Shown here in pieces: positions 1-13,100 of a DNA stretch of 64,000 nucleotides (positions within the stretch are counted from its first letter, which is position 1; each line of letters begins with the position of its first letter). The notes below the pieces were generated by a model, which did not search any database, was not told the origin of the DNA, and was given only the letters and a program-made list of their open reading frames with translations. The stretch is taken from assembly GCF_030247195.1 (NCBI RefSeq), contig NC_080672.1, forward strand, positions 4,216,001 through 4,280,000, given 5' to 3'. This DNA is from Topomyia yanbarensis. Lineage: Eukaryota; Arthropoda; Insecta; Diptera; Culicidae. A program made the position numbers and the translations under genes.

Positions 1-2302
1 AGCAAGCGAAAGAAATCGCTTGAAAATGTTGGGAAAATATTTACATAATATTTTTACTCGCCCAGCCATTGCTCGACCGTCGCTCGTCGTTGCCGGTGTG
101 TGCCATTTTTTTTTTGTTGTTGCTTCATCTCTCGATGGTATAGCTGCCCTATTGCAAACTGATGACAAACACGACGTTCGACAGCTATTGAGTTCAAATG
201 TTGCCAATTCCCCTGTGAATATGATACCATGCACCTCTGCTGTTCCCACCGCGCAGTCTCATGCGGTGCAATCTCGATAATATGGAACGGCAAGCTTGAA
301 GTGATTCGATATTTGCTCATCGTAACAATGGTTCCGGGGGACGTACCAGCTGGGAAAGCTTTTCATTGTTGCAGTAGAACTTCACAATAAAAAGATTAAA
401 ATGATTCTCCGCTGGGTTTATCGATTACTGCATAGCATTAGAATTTGCAATAAACAACTTTACACGAGATGTTTTTTTTCTGGGCGACTTTAGTAAAAAC
501 AATTTTTAGTATTTAGTTCTGATAAAACTTTCTATTGCCCATGAATTATTCCCAAGTATAACTGAAAATCTTATACTTATGGAACCATTAAGCATTCAAT
601 TAGTTAGATACATGCTTGATTGAAAATTGAGCAAAGTCTCGGATACAACTCAATATGTAAATAAAAAGCCAACAGCAAACGATAACGATATAATTAATAA
701 AAAGAACTCTTATCCTTGTCAGGAAACTTCTATTAAAATGGGATAACGTCGTAGCCTGGTGGATTAAAACAGGACTTCGTCGCGTTTCTCTACTGATTAT
801 CTAATAAAAGATGCTTAGGACAGGGTCGGCGTAAGACTTTTTCCCGGGTGGGTAGAAAGATTCGGAGTGATTTCTACTCGTAGTGATGAAAATTCAGACA
901 TCGCGCGTGTAAGTGAAAATGAAAATTCCTGGATAACAGATGGTAGCTATCTGGAAAACCCTTTTGTAAGCAAGCTGTATGCCCGACGGCTCAGCGAAAA
1001 TGTGTTTGTTGATTACTGATACTACAAATGTTCCACAACTAAGTGCCAATTACTTTCTTCTTTTAAATTTCGTTGCCTTAGTTTCCCGTTCCCGTTCCGA
1101 TAAAACCTGCTTTTCGCGGGCAGTGGAACCCGCATGACAGTGTTGGCTGATGGGAAGGCATCTTCGACGGCCGATATCCCCTCACGCTGGAGGTCGATTT
1201 GAATACTTCTCCGAATTTTATCCATTACAACCGGCCCTTGAATGGTCTACTTCCGGACCAAAGATCAGCAATTTGGCACCATCGATACATCGCGTGATCT
1301 AACTAAACAACACGCGACCGTGTACTAAAAAGTATTTTGTCTGCGTACCTGCCCGGGAAGTAGAGATTGATGGTGTAGTCTCCGAGAAGGGCCTTGATTG
1401 CGAAATAGGGGGTGGCTCCTTCCAGATCCCTGTGCTTCAGTCAGTGAAAATTGTAAGCAATTGCGTTCAGCAAAAATCAAGGAGGATAAGAAAACAACAT
1501 ATTTTGCATCAGCCTCATTTCGAGCCTTTCGCCGGATCTGTTCTTTCAAACTTTGTTCTTTTGAATGAGGTTTTTCCGACGTAGATCTTTCACAATTTTA
1601 ACATTTTCGCCAAAGTCGAAAAAACACTATGGAGGAGCGTTTTTTTAGATCTAAATGAGCTATTCTTTCAATGGGAATAGCCTTTGCTCCGTACCAGATA
1701 TTGAAGTTGTCGCTTGTTAAGTCTGAATCAAAGGCAAAGACTTATTCATATTGTTTCAATATACATCGCACCTCAGCTGGTAAGAGAAGACTTCAACTCT
1801 CACGGTATGCCATGGGGTTGTCTTCACGTTGATAATCTTGAATACAGTAGAAATGACGCGATTTCCTTCTCCACCAGCGCGACCAAGTGCGTAAGATTTA
1901 TCATTAAAGTCCACCTCGCTACAATTAGTGTACCGATTGATTGAAAGAGATACACGTTCACTATATCCGAAACAATCGAATCAACACAAGAAATTCTTCC
2001 GGTGAAAACGTACAAGTTTTTAGCTGGCTTGATTCACGACACTGTCATTAAAGGTCAGACGAAACAAGTACCCAACAGCTGTGCTCGAACTCCCACTCCA
2101 TGGTGGGCAGAGAGTGCACAGGATTGTACGCGGAAAGGTACTAGAAGAACTTTTGAACGTCGGATTTTTAAGCGGCGTTGGAAACACTTGACGAAAGCTG
2201 AAAAACGCGGGTATTGGCTTCGGTTTGTCGACGGATTAACAAGAGAAATACTGTTTCGTCTGGTGTTTACCCGATCAGAACGACATAACAGAAATCTATC
2301 TC
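1..2302. other. unrecognised intergenic sequence
   Basis: No convincing gene. Two stretches read plausibly on the minus strand: about 1431 to 1330 and 1225 to 1022. Each stays open with mixed polar and hydrophobic residues, but they are in separate pieces and match no family I can name. They could be a decayed mobile-element protein. The rest is AT-rich with short poly-T runs. Confidence 0.4.
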
Positions 2303-4373
2303 TATTTGTATTTGTATTTGTATTTGTATTTGTATTTGTATTTGTATTTGTATTTGTATTTGTATTTGTATTTGTATTTGTATTTGTATTTGTATTTGTA
2401 TTTGTATTTGTATTTGTATTTGTATTTGTATTTGTATTTGTATTTGTATTTGTATTTGTATTTGTATTTGTATTTGTATTTGTATTTGTATTTGTATTTG
2501 TATTTGTATTTGTATTTGTATTTGTATTTGTATTTGTATTTGTATTTGTATTTGTATTTGTATTTGTATTTGTATTTGTATTTGTATTTGTATTTGTATT
2601 TGTATTTGTATTTGTATTTGTATTTGTATTTGTATTTGTATTTGTATTTGTATTTGTATTTGTATTTGTATTTGTATTTGTATTTGTATTTGTATTTGTA
2701 TTTGTATTTGTATTTGTATTTGTATTTGTATTTGTATTTGTATTTGTATTTGTATTTGTATTTGTATTTGTATTTGTATTTGTATTTGTATTTGTATTTG
2801 TATTTGTATTTGTATTTGTATTTGTATTTGTATTTGTATTTGTATTTGTATTTGTATTTGTATTTGTATTTGTATTTGTATTTGTATTTGTATTTGTATT
2901 TGTATTTGTATTTGTATTTGTATTTGTATTTGTATTTGTATTTGTATTTGTATTTGTATTTGTATTTGTATTTGTATTTGTATTTGTATTTGTATTTGTA
3001 TTTGTATTTGTATTTGTATTTGTATTTGTATTTGTATTTGTATTTGTATTTGTATTTGTATTTGTATTTGTATTTGTATTTGTATTTGTATTTGTATTTG
3101 TATTTGTATTTGTATTTGTATTTGTATTTGTATTTGTATTTGTATTTGTATTTGTATTTGTATTTGTATTTGTATTTGTATTTGTATTTGTATTTGTATT
3201 TGTATTTGTATTTGTATTTGTATTTGTATTTGTATTTGTATTTGTATTTGTATTTGTATTTGTATTTGTATTTGTATTTGTATTTGTATTTGTATTTGTA
3301 TTTGTATTTGTATTTGTATTTGTATTTGTATTTGTATTTGTATTTGTATTTGTATTTGTATTTGTATTTGTATTTGTATTTGTATTTGTATTTGTATTTG
3401 TATTTGTATTTGTATTTGTATTTGTATTTGTATTTGTATTTGTATTTGTATTTGTATTTGTATTTGTATTTGTATTTGTATTTGTATTTGTATTTGTATT
3501 TGTATTTGTATTTGTATTTGTATTTGTATTTGTATTTGTATTTGTATTTGTATTTGTATTTGTATTTGTATTTGTATTTGTATTTGTATTTGTATTTGTA
3601 TTTGTATTTGTATTTGTATTTGTATTTGTATTTGTATTTGTATTTGTATTTGTATTTGTATTTGTATTTGTATTTGTATTTGTATTTGTATTTGTATTTG
3701 TATTTGTATTTGTATTTGTATTTGTATTTGTATTTGTATTTGTATTTGTATTTGTATTTGTATTTGTATTTGTATTTGTATTTGTATTTGTATTTGTATT
3801 TGTATTTGTATTTGTATTTGTATTTGTATTTGTATTTGTATTTGTATTTGTATTTGTATTTGTATTTGTATTTGTATTTGTATTTGTATTTGTATTTGTA
3901 TTTGTATTTGTATTTGTATTTGTATTTGTATTTGTATTTGTATTTGTATTTGTATTTGTATTTGTATTTGTATTTGTATTTGTATTTGTATTTGTATTTG
4001 TATTTGTATTTGTATTTGTATTTGTATTTGTATTTGTATTTGTATTTGTATTTGTATTTGTATTTGTATTTGTATTTGTATTTGTATTTGTATTTGTATT
4101 TGTATTTGTATTTGTATTTGTATTTGTATTTGTATTTGTATTTGTATTTGTATTTGTATTTGTATTTGTATTTGTATTTGTATTTGTATTTGTATTTGTA
4201 TTTGTATTTGTATTTGTATTTGTATTTGTATTTGTATTTGTATTTGTATTTGTATTTGTATTTGTATTTGTATTTGTATTTGTATTTGTATTTGTATTTG
4301 TATTTGTATTTGTATTTGTATTTGTATTTGTATTTGTATTTGTATTTGTATTTGTATTTGTATTTGTATTTGT
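2303..4373. repeat. 2.07-kb perfect hexamer microsatellite (TTTGTA)n, retrotransposon tail
   Basis: About 345 head-to-tail copies of TTTGTA (TACAAA on the minus strand), with no variant unit visible. It abuts the 3' end of the CR1-like element at 4374-8239, which is transcribed leftward, so in element sense the array lies just past the ORF2 stop and short 3' UTR. CR1- and I-type retrotransposons often end in short tandem repeats, so this is best explained as an enormously expanded 3' tail. The Phe-Val, Asn-Thr, Lys-Tyr and Leu-Tyr open frames across it are artefacts of a 6-bp repeat with no stop. Confidence 0.97.
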
Positions 4374-7300
4374 CATATATACACAAACAGGCAACTCAAA
4401 GCCCCAATGATGTCTTAATGCTAAACTTATTGCTAACAGTCAAATCGTTAAAATTGTTGATAAAAATAATAACAATACAGTGAAAAAAAAGAACAATGAA
4501 GGAATCAGCCGAAATTAACAGGTCCGTTGAAGGTTCTGTAAAATCGTAGACGCAGAACAAATTACAAGACAAATTAAAGTCGAAAGCTGATGCGACTCCG
4601 TTGAAAATCCTTTGTAGGCCAGTAATGGCCCCATGCATGCTATAATTAGTGCGTCGAAATGGCAATCGGAGCATGAGGTTGTTACGCGTTGTTCGAGGTG
4701 CAACATTTATGTTGATTTGCTCCAAAATGGCTGGGCATAGCTCTTGCTGTATTTCTTCGAACAAGCACATATTCCAAACTAGTTAGCTGGCACCAGCTTT
4801 CGTAACTTGGCAGACGGACAGGATCTCTCCGCGGCAACCTACGAAGCGGAAAACGTAAAAAGCGTCGTTGAACGGACTCAAACGGGCTCCAAACTTCGCC
4901 GCAGCACTCCAGAATTGTCCGCGACAAAGAGCAGTACAGCGCTTTGAGACAATAAATGTCCGTTAAATTTTTCGATATCCTGAAGATGCATCCCAGCATT
5001 CGAAATGCTTTGCTAACTGCATAGGAGACGTGCTGTTTAAACGTAAGCTGCGAGTCTAGTATCACTCCTAGATCCTTCACCTGACTAACGCGTTCAATTT
5101 CAGTATCCAGTAGACGGTAGTTAAAACAAACCAGGTTTTTTTAGTGAGAACGATATCACCGAGCACTTCTTTAGATTTACACACATACGGTTCGTGTTAC
5201 ACCAGTCAGCGAAGGTTTCAAACTGTCGTTGGAGTAATCTACAATCTTCAGTAGAGCGGATGAGAAGAAACATCTTCGTCTGCGAAGGATAGGCGTGAAA
5301 TCTTCTAACTAGGTGAACGTCGTTGAAGTAAAGCAGAAACATCAGCGGTCCCAAGTGCCTTCCCTGGGGTACTCCTGACGTAGAAGTAAATGTGGGTATC
5401 TGACAATTTCCAATGACAACTACTATTTCTCGACCTGAAAGGTAGGATCGAAACAACAGCAACACACTGCCGTTAATTCCAGATCTCTCCATTTTAGCGA
5501 TTGGTATGTTAGGGTTAACTTTGTCAAAATCGGCAGATAGGTCTGTATAGATATTCTGGTTGCAGTTCCAATCCAACCAGCGTATTTTTCTGGTTCTAAA
5601 CAATGGAATCACGTCGGAAGTAATGCGCTGTATTCGTACAATGATGCGCTATACAGCTCACTACTTCGGACATCATGAATAGAACAAGAGAAATAATGGT
5701 TGTCGCTGGTTGGATTTTCAACTACAATCAGAATAACATCGGTTTGAGCGCGACGTTCAATACTCTCTGTTATGTAGGATGTTAGGCAAAGTAGGTTAGT
5801 CGTTGTCGAACGCCCAGACGTGAAGTCATGTTGATCGTCACTTAAGTACTGCTTGCATCGAGCCTAAAGAGGTTCCATAATCACCAGGTCGAAGAACTTC
5901 GAGACAGTACTCAATGAAGTAAGTCCCCGGTAATTATTGACGTCTCGCTTATTACCTTTTTTATGAACTGGAAACATATTCGCGGACTTCCAGCAGGATG
6001 GAAAGATGCCACTGGCAATAGATGGTCTAAAGATTCGAAGAAGTGGAGTCGCTAAAACGTCGATGTGCCTTTTCAAAAGTACTGAAGGGAAGCCATCGGG
6101 TCCCGGATTGAAAGACGAGAACAAGCTCTGCTAACCATCGTTTCATTGACATCGATAGCGCTTAGAGTTTGGCTCACAACCGAAACTTGACTAACAGCGG
6201 CTTCAATTTGATCTACTGTTAAGGCCTCATCTGTGAACACATTCGCGAATTTCTCCGAAAAAAGTCTGCACATATCTTGGGATGTGGTAGCTGTGCGGTA
6301 GTTGAAAGTCATAGACGACGGCAGTCCGGATTCCTTGCGCTGCTTATTCACATATTTCCAGAAACATTTTGGGTGCGATTTAAGATTACGCTGAGCAGTT
6401 CTCTTAATGGACTTCAGCCGTCGCATCGTGCTCGTTTGCCAAAGAGGGCCAGTTTGTTGATGATGAACTTTCTTCGAGACGTGCCTGTGAATAGCATAAC
6501 CCACCCAAAATGTGGGAAAATGTTTGAACTGCGGTATCAACATCTTTGGGGTCCAGAATATTTAGCCAATCGAGAGTGGAGAAGAGGTCTGCGATACTGC
6601 GATGATCAGCTTTGTAGAAGTCGTATAAGACAAGGACCGGAGGAATATTGTAATCGTGCACCAGGGTGCGATCGATCGTGGCTACTGGTTTCACTAGAGG
6701 AGTATTCACTACTGATGTAGCAGAAACCTGATCGCTGACAAAACAAAGATCAAGGTGGCGGTTATTCTCGTTGGCAATAGGATTAATTTGTAGTAACGTG
6801 GCTGAGCTGTAGCTGTCAAGAAGCCTCACCGGCCCTGAGTCAAGAACGGAGTGATCGGAATCCGGGTAAAGAAATCCATTGCGGGAATATCTCCAAGAAA
6901 TGCTGGGGAGATTGAAATCTCCTAGTACGATGATCTCATCAACCGATTTAGTGTCTTCGACGATGGTAAAAACTGAGCTGCTGTGTGCGTCAACATATTC
7001 GATGTCACGGACTCGGTCGGGTGGGACGCACAACGCACACAAGTGCAACTTACGGTCGCCAAGCTTGATTATCGTCCAGACCCGTTCGAGGCAATCCCAG
7101 CAAGTCTTCCCAACAACTCGTGCCTTCAAGCTGCGATTAACTGCTACTAATGCACCACCTCCAGTAGATTTACGGCTATTTCGAAGATTCCGATAGCAAC
7201 GACAAACCTCATATTCAGTACCGAACACCTGACTGGAAAGCGTGTCATCGTTTAACCACGTTTCGACGAAGATGATGATATCAAAACTGTTATCGGAGAC

Positions 7301-7717
7301 TGCAAGGCGATTTTCCTTAACGATTGAATTGATACCACCAACGTTTTGGTAGTATAATAGCTGCTTGTCTCGTCGTTGTCCAAAGCTGGAAATCGAAGAG
7401 TTTTGAAGCAAAAAAGAGCTCACAGATGCTTCATACTTGCCTGCTGTAGATTTGCGGAAGACCCCTCGTCCCAACTCAAGTGTGCGTGAAAGGTGGCGTC
7501 TGATACCAATAGGAATTGACGGTGAGCTGGAATCGAAGAACATTTCGGTGCTAAAAGGTTTCGAAATAGATGGATACTTGCCACAGTATGAAGCTCGGAA
7601 GACTCTTTTTCCACTCCCGCACACAGGACCGGGACGATTGGTGAACGCTGGCTGCAGTAGCTGGACTGTGGCGGGGGGATCGAGGACTTCCATAGTACAA
7701 GCGCCGGTGCATCCCGG
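4374..7717 (-). pseudogene. CR1-like non-LTR retrotransposon ORF2 (endonuclease-RT), decayed
   Basis: Minus-strand ORF2 of a CR1-like LINE. In order from the start near 7693: an apurinic-type endonuclease with YYQNVGGIN, VETWL, GGALVAV, VPPDR and LGDFN motifs and a DHRSI-like end; a linker with an SEKFANVF motif; then the reverse transcriptase with PDGFPSVLLK, FPVHKKG, NNYRGLTSL, YTDLSADFDK and SGVPQGRHLGP; then the C-terminal region with LGVILDSQLTFKQHVSY and the terminal RTNYSMHGAI block. No RNase H follows, as expected for CR1. The frame is broken by several frameshifts and stops (pieces at 7693-6404, 6543-6073, 6124-5864, 5612-5121, 5080-4682, 4770-4396), and the FADD catalytic box is degraded to an HAYPSQTK-type sequence, so it cannot encode active RT. 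A 182-bp MITE sits inside the palm domain. It is related to the copy at 42053-45424. Confidence 0.9.
5550..5731. mobile_element. small MITE inserted in the CR1-like RT
   Basis: The RT reads QTDVI up to 5732 and resumes as YTDLSADFDK at 5549; the related element at 43 kb has these joined as QTDVIYTDLSAAFDK. The intervening 182 bp has inverted ends: in element sense ATTCTGATTGTAGTT then AATCCAACCAGCG at one end, and the complement of ATTCTGGTTGCAGTT and AATCCAACCAGCG at the other. No obvious target duplication beyond a few bases. Confidence 0.75.
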
Positions 7718-7734
7718 AGTGCGATATAACCTAT

Positions 7735-8239
7735 TGACGAAATCTATCCTGTCTCTGCTGGTCGAAGTTAAATTCGCGAACCAGCTCTCCAGTTGGCCAA
7801 GTAGACGCTCTGAGTGCCACGTCCTTCAGTTCACTCGGAAGCTCGACTCGGAAGGAAACAAAATTGAGCTTTGTCAGATCAGCATCCTTCTTAACCAACA
7901 AAGATTGCTTTGGGTGTATTGCTTATTCCCAGGCATTCTCGGGTCATGGCGACGATATCATCCACTGTATGGCTCGGATCAAGGCGGCTGAGGTAGACCC
8001 AGAACTGTTCCCTCTCATCAGCAACTGTTCTGATTTCCCGCTGAATTTCTCGAGTGCTTGGTAGTAGCCCGTAGGCTAACCGCATCAACCCTTTTGCTAT
8101 GAATTAGGGATCGTCCGACATTCAGTACGATTCTGCAGTTATTTTTGGGGTGACGGGAGTAGATAGTGCGGACCAGCCGATTTCTGCTTTTGCAATCCTG
8201 TTTTAGATTAAAGTTAAATTGAGGCTTATTTTTGAACAA
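7735..8239 (-). pseudogene. CR1-like ORF1 C-terminal remnant
   Basis: Upstream (in element sense) of the ORF2 endonuclease. Readable blocks are TVADEREQFWVYLSRLDPSH, then VDDIVAMTRECLG and NTPKAI (to about 7895), followed in another frame by LVKKDADLTKLNFVSFRVEL and a WPTGELVREFNF block. This pattern of WVYLSRxDP and NFVSF followed by a WP-x-G tail is the C-terminal region of ORF1 proteins of mosquito CR1-like elements, presumed RNA chaperones. No zinc finger or start is preserved. At least one frameshift separates the two blocks, near 7890. Confidence 0.7.
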
Positions 8240-9236
8240 GTATGCAATACGGGTAAACTAGCAATTACACGCGCGCATCGTTTGTCCACCTTTCCTGTCA
8301 GCATACGACCCCAGATCATATCCGATCTTCACTAATACCACTTCCGCTCGAAACGAAACTGAGACAGGCTCAAATCCGACAATCTGTCGAAGTGAACGAA
8401 TTGACAGCGGTTGGGGATAGAACCCGACCTAGTCCCGAGCTTAAGCAAAAACGGGAAAAGGTGGCCTGTACCCCAGTGGGCACCGTGGGGAGGTAAGGGA
8501 TAGGAGTTCTGTATCAGAGGTGAATGGCGACATAGGTTGGCCTCATGTTGCACGATGATACAGCTTTGCCAACCTCAGCAGGTTTTGAATACTGTGTGAT
8601 ATTTAAACAAACGTTGCAAATAAGTGGTGTATTTTACTGCCGCTATAAGCATATTTGTCCCATGTTCTATGGGATTCCCTATATACATGGGACAATTATG
8701 CGTAGAATGGCAGTTTAGTGGGAATGTAGTTTTCAAATCTTTAGTGTTTGTCGTAGGAAAATAAATTGTTTTGTGATTTATTTATTTATTTCGATAGCAC
8801 AAATTTGAAGTGGCATCTTCGTTGTAACAGGACAATTACAGCTAATTGCAAAATTCCTAGAATCTAGAAAAGCTAGTCAATTTCGCGAGAGGCTTCATAT
8901 TCTCTGGTTGGGTGCAATCGACAGGATGAGAATAATGATTGCAGTAAACTTTAAATAAGTTCATGCCAATGAAATGTTTGCTGAAAAAATGTTAAAATGG
9001 GTGGGTTCCAGCGTGAAAAAAACACTTCATTGTCAATATTCTTTTATAAATGTAGGTGAAGCGAATTGATCCAAACATTTATTCATTATAATGTATCATT
9101 TCAATAACATTCTGTAATTTTTATATGCAAAAATATCGACAAGCGACTCTGTGATGAAGTTTTTTGTAGAAAGTTTTTCTAACTTAATGTAACATTCGAA
9201 AAGTCTCTTCAGGAAAGATATATAGAGAATCTCACT
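8240..9236. other. unrecognised sequence, possible 5' region of the CR1-like element
   Basis: 8240-8570 is moderately GC-rich and could be 5' UTR or a piece of another repeat; 8570-9236 is AT-rich with a TTTATTTATTTA run near 8780. No gene seen. Confidence 0.35.
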
Positions 9237-10182
9237 TAGGGTTGCCACCCCTCCGGGTTTGACCCGGAGACTCCGGTTTTCGAGAGCAATCTTCGGACCT
9301 CCAGGTTTGACATCCATTTCTCCGGGTTTGGTAGGAACAAGCGTAATTTATTTTTTTTTTAATTAACTGATTCTTTACAAAATATTTATATGATGATAAT
9401 GATGGTTCAATTTGCAGATATAGCCTTTCCTTCAAAAGAACGTAACCAGATTCATTTCGAATATTCTGCCAACAACCAGGGTTCCACAAGAAAATCTCCA
9501 TTTCGGGAAGATACTTGATAGAATCGGGAATTTAACCCAATAGCTTCAATTTCCGACAATTCTCTGTAAGACTCCTCCCGCCTGACCAAGGCATCGGTAC
9601 CACCACCTGCTAAGGTGAGAAGTAACGAGCCTAGTGGCAGTTCAGAGTCCGGTCGACTTGTATCATCCACATCAGACCCCGATATTGAAATTTTCCTACC
9701 ATTAACCCAAGGCAATCAAAGGATACTCCTTTCCGAGAACATCCTAGAACCCGATATCAGAAGGAGTCATCAAGCCCCATACTCAACGAGCTAACTTTTT
9801 GCCCCTTTGTTGTTCTGGTGAAGAATAACCGATACCACATAGTGCTTCCCATTAGATGCCGCAGCCCTGCTTCCTTTGTTCTCCTTTTCCTGTTAATTGT
9901 TTAGAAAAACAATGCTCGTTCGACTTATCCTCCACAGCGAGAGTAGCTGGTGCTTTTGTATTCTTGACACTTAGATGGGGAAGTGAAATACTACACCAGA
10001 TTAAACCGACACAACCGTTCTCAAACATAAAAAAATTACAGCTTTTGTTTAACGTAGTAAAAAAAAGCAATTAAAGTGCTCTAAAATGGCGATTAATCGC
10101 TTTGATTCCACTCAAAATCCACCACCACCCAGGTCAGTGAAAATCTCCGGGTCAAAGCCTCTCCCGAGGTGGCAACCCTATA
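9237..10182. mobile_element. hAT-like non-autonomous DNA element
   Basis: Inverted ends: TAGGGTTGCCACC with adjacent CTCCGGGTTTGACCCGGAG on the left, and the complement of AGGGTTGCCACCTCGGGAG on the right. Flanks ATCTCACT (9229-9236) and TTCTCACT (10183-10190) match at 7 of 8 bases, consistent with the 8-bp duplication of hAT elements. The interior has no transposase and carries short CCGGGT repeats. A diverged relative lies at about 37760-38560. Confidence 0.7.
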
Positions 10183-13100
10183 TTCTCACTGCATCTAAGC
10201 CTTGTGAATAATTTGGCATGGAGGATAATAATATTCTCCAAGCTGTTTTGAGATTGCCTTTTTCAACTGAAGATTTAACTAGAAGTAAATATAGCTGTCA
10301 CTGTGATGAAAACAAATAGCTTCAACCAGTTACAATGTCCATTTGAAGTACGATTTAGGCGATAGAGACGATTCTACGGTCTCGTTCAAAGACACGGACG
10401 GAACGTACTTTCAGCGTGTAAACCGTACGCTCTATGTATTATTCGTACATAACCAAAGCCTGCTACGTGTGCAGCGTAGTAGGCTCGAGCATTCATATTC
10501 AAATAAGAAAAAGCGGCAACACAACATCATGTATACACACATCTGTCAATCATATGATGAATGATGCTCTTTCCCATCTCGTAAATCCAACAGACGATAG
10601 ATACGTTGATTTCACGCTGACTTCAAAAGTAAATTTGACCCAACCCAGGGAGGAGGGTACACACTTGTACAACTTTATTCTCACGGATTAAGCTCGTAGT
10701 GCTGGTGGTAGGTACAATCATCGTCCGCTTTTCCTGGGATCGAACTTAATTTACAGCACCAGTGGTGTGTCCCGTGCCCTTTCTCGCTCGCTCCCACATT
10801 TTCATACGAATGACACCCTCTCGACCTGGGAAAGGCGGACGAATAATGGCAAATCGTTACCCGACCCGAATGGTCATAAATTATCTCTAGCCAGGATTAA
10901 TTTTTCACACTTTTCATTCAACTTTTGCCCTCTCTCCCGCGTACTCCAGATCCAAGTAAGCCATGGGAGGTGGTTGTATCGGGGGCGGAGGGAGGGCATC
11001 GTTGCGGGACATTTTTATTTTTATTTTCGCACACTGCATGTATATATCCAGGAAACTCAGTAGAAAATTATGCATACTTACTCCTCTTCCACTCGCGATT
11101 CCGTTGACACAGTTTTCCGGCCGCTCTGCAACTACAACTGAATGTCCTTTATCACATTTACACAATTTTGAAACTAACGCTCTCTGCTACGCTGTAGGTA
11201 TATGAAGGCCGACTGCAGTTCGATAGAGCGTTGGCAGACCTATTCGAATCTCCCCGAAAAACCATCGGACTGAAACCAGGCAACCGTATAGTTTCTCCGC
11301 CTACTCCAACCAGTCAGGGAGGGAGCCTACTGGATGAGCTACGGTAAAGATATACAATTGCACAGTGTTGCCGTGTGAGGGGCGCATCACTAATAAGGTT
11401 GTGTTTATTTTTTGAAGTTACTATTTAACTAGTATAATTTATTAACCGACGGTTCTGCGAAAAACCTGTTGGTTTTCGTGACGTAAAATCTGAACTTACC
11501 GTTAGTCCAAAAAAGTTCTCCCTCAAACGTAAACAATTATCTCTTCCATGACTAAACTATTTAATCTGCTGATGGCAACCCAACTTGAACCGAGCGCCTT
11601 GCTGCAACCAGTTCGCCCAGTCTTTATCCACTGGGCATGCTGTGCCAAGTTTTCTTCCGGTGACGGCCCACAGAGTCTGTGAACTGTGCCAAATCGGTAG
11701 TGCACTGGAACGCACGGTTCCTCCGACTGCAGCGCAGCGCACAATAATATAATCAACCATTTTTCATCGCAATATTCGCCGAAAGGCTGCAGCAGGAATG
11801 CTCCACATGCGTGGGTTGAGTGGGCTACTGGGAATCAGGCAGCCATCACAGAAAATGAAATCTACACACACGGCGTCCCCGGCACTGTTTGCTATCTCCT
11901 GGATTTTTTTTTTCTTCCATTTTCACCATTTTACCGACTTTTTGCCCTGGTCCCAACGAATAGTGAAAAAAGAATTCTTGGCTGCGAGTAAAAGCTTCGT
12001 ACGAAATGAATAGAAAAAAAACTTGAAATTACGACCGGAAAGAGAGCAGTATACAAACCTAATAATTCTTAGAAATGAAACTTTTGATATATGGAAGCAA
12101 GAACTGAGAATGGGGTGAGCATAAGTATTATCATAATTGTCAAATGCAGCATACACTTGGAAAGTTTAGTGAGTTGGAAGAAGAAAAAAAAATGGTATAG
12201 AACAGCTAGTAAAATTTAGAGGAATATTACATAAACAGATAGAAAATATTAAATTAGTGAAACATAACTCTAATAATGTTAAAATACAACTAACCAGAAT
12301 ACACTGAAGTGAAAAAATTAGTAGTAAACAAAACATCCAGACACCTTCAGTAGGTCCTTGGTACAGCTCACAATACAACACACTGCCATGTTTATAAGTC
12401 CATTACCAGTCAAAGCATTCGCATCTAGTAGGCGAAGAGACACGCTTAATTTTACAAACAGATGCACATTCAGCTTGCACTAAATGCGGTTAAACGTAAT
12501 CCACTAAAATTAATTAGAAAATGAAGCAAAACCACGATCCCTCGGTTCTCGAACAGATTTCCACTGGGATAGAGCCCATGCCAGTAGCTTCTGCGCGGCT
12601 ACCAGGCGTCCTCGGAATTTGAAGCAAGTGAAAATAATGCATCCACTATCTACCTACCGAGTGGTGGAGTTTTCCCCTTGCTCTAAATGGCATTCGGCCT
12701 TGTTTTCTTCGCTAAGACACGTTCCACTCGCTCAAGCGGGCTGTGCAACTAAGCAAGACAGAACAACTCGAATGAGGCAGATTTCTCCTGAGAAATTATT
12801 CCGGCATGGGTGGTGCTGGTGTGTGTGTGTGCGGGTGTGTGTGTGAATTCTATAGCTAATGTTCTAATTTGATAAACAAATTGAAAGTGGGGCCGGGTGT
12901 ATCAAAACAGATTTGGAAATCGGATTGCTAGTTGGAGAACGAACTATGTAGGTGCTTTATAGAAAAGATATATATTAGAACAAGTAGGACTTGTTTTAAT
13001 TCGACTGACAATATTACTTCACCGAGGGATACTTGGCTACCAACCCCGTCGTTTGACGGACTAAGCCTAAGTCATTGTGAAATATTCAAAAATGCAAATG

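Noticed and set aside
2002..4483. Open frames of 694-802 residues made of FV, NT, KY or LY repeats
   Set aside because: They are translations of a 6-bp tandem repeat in several frames; no stop can occur in it. Not genes.
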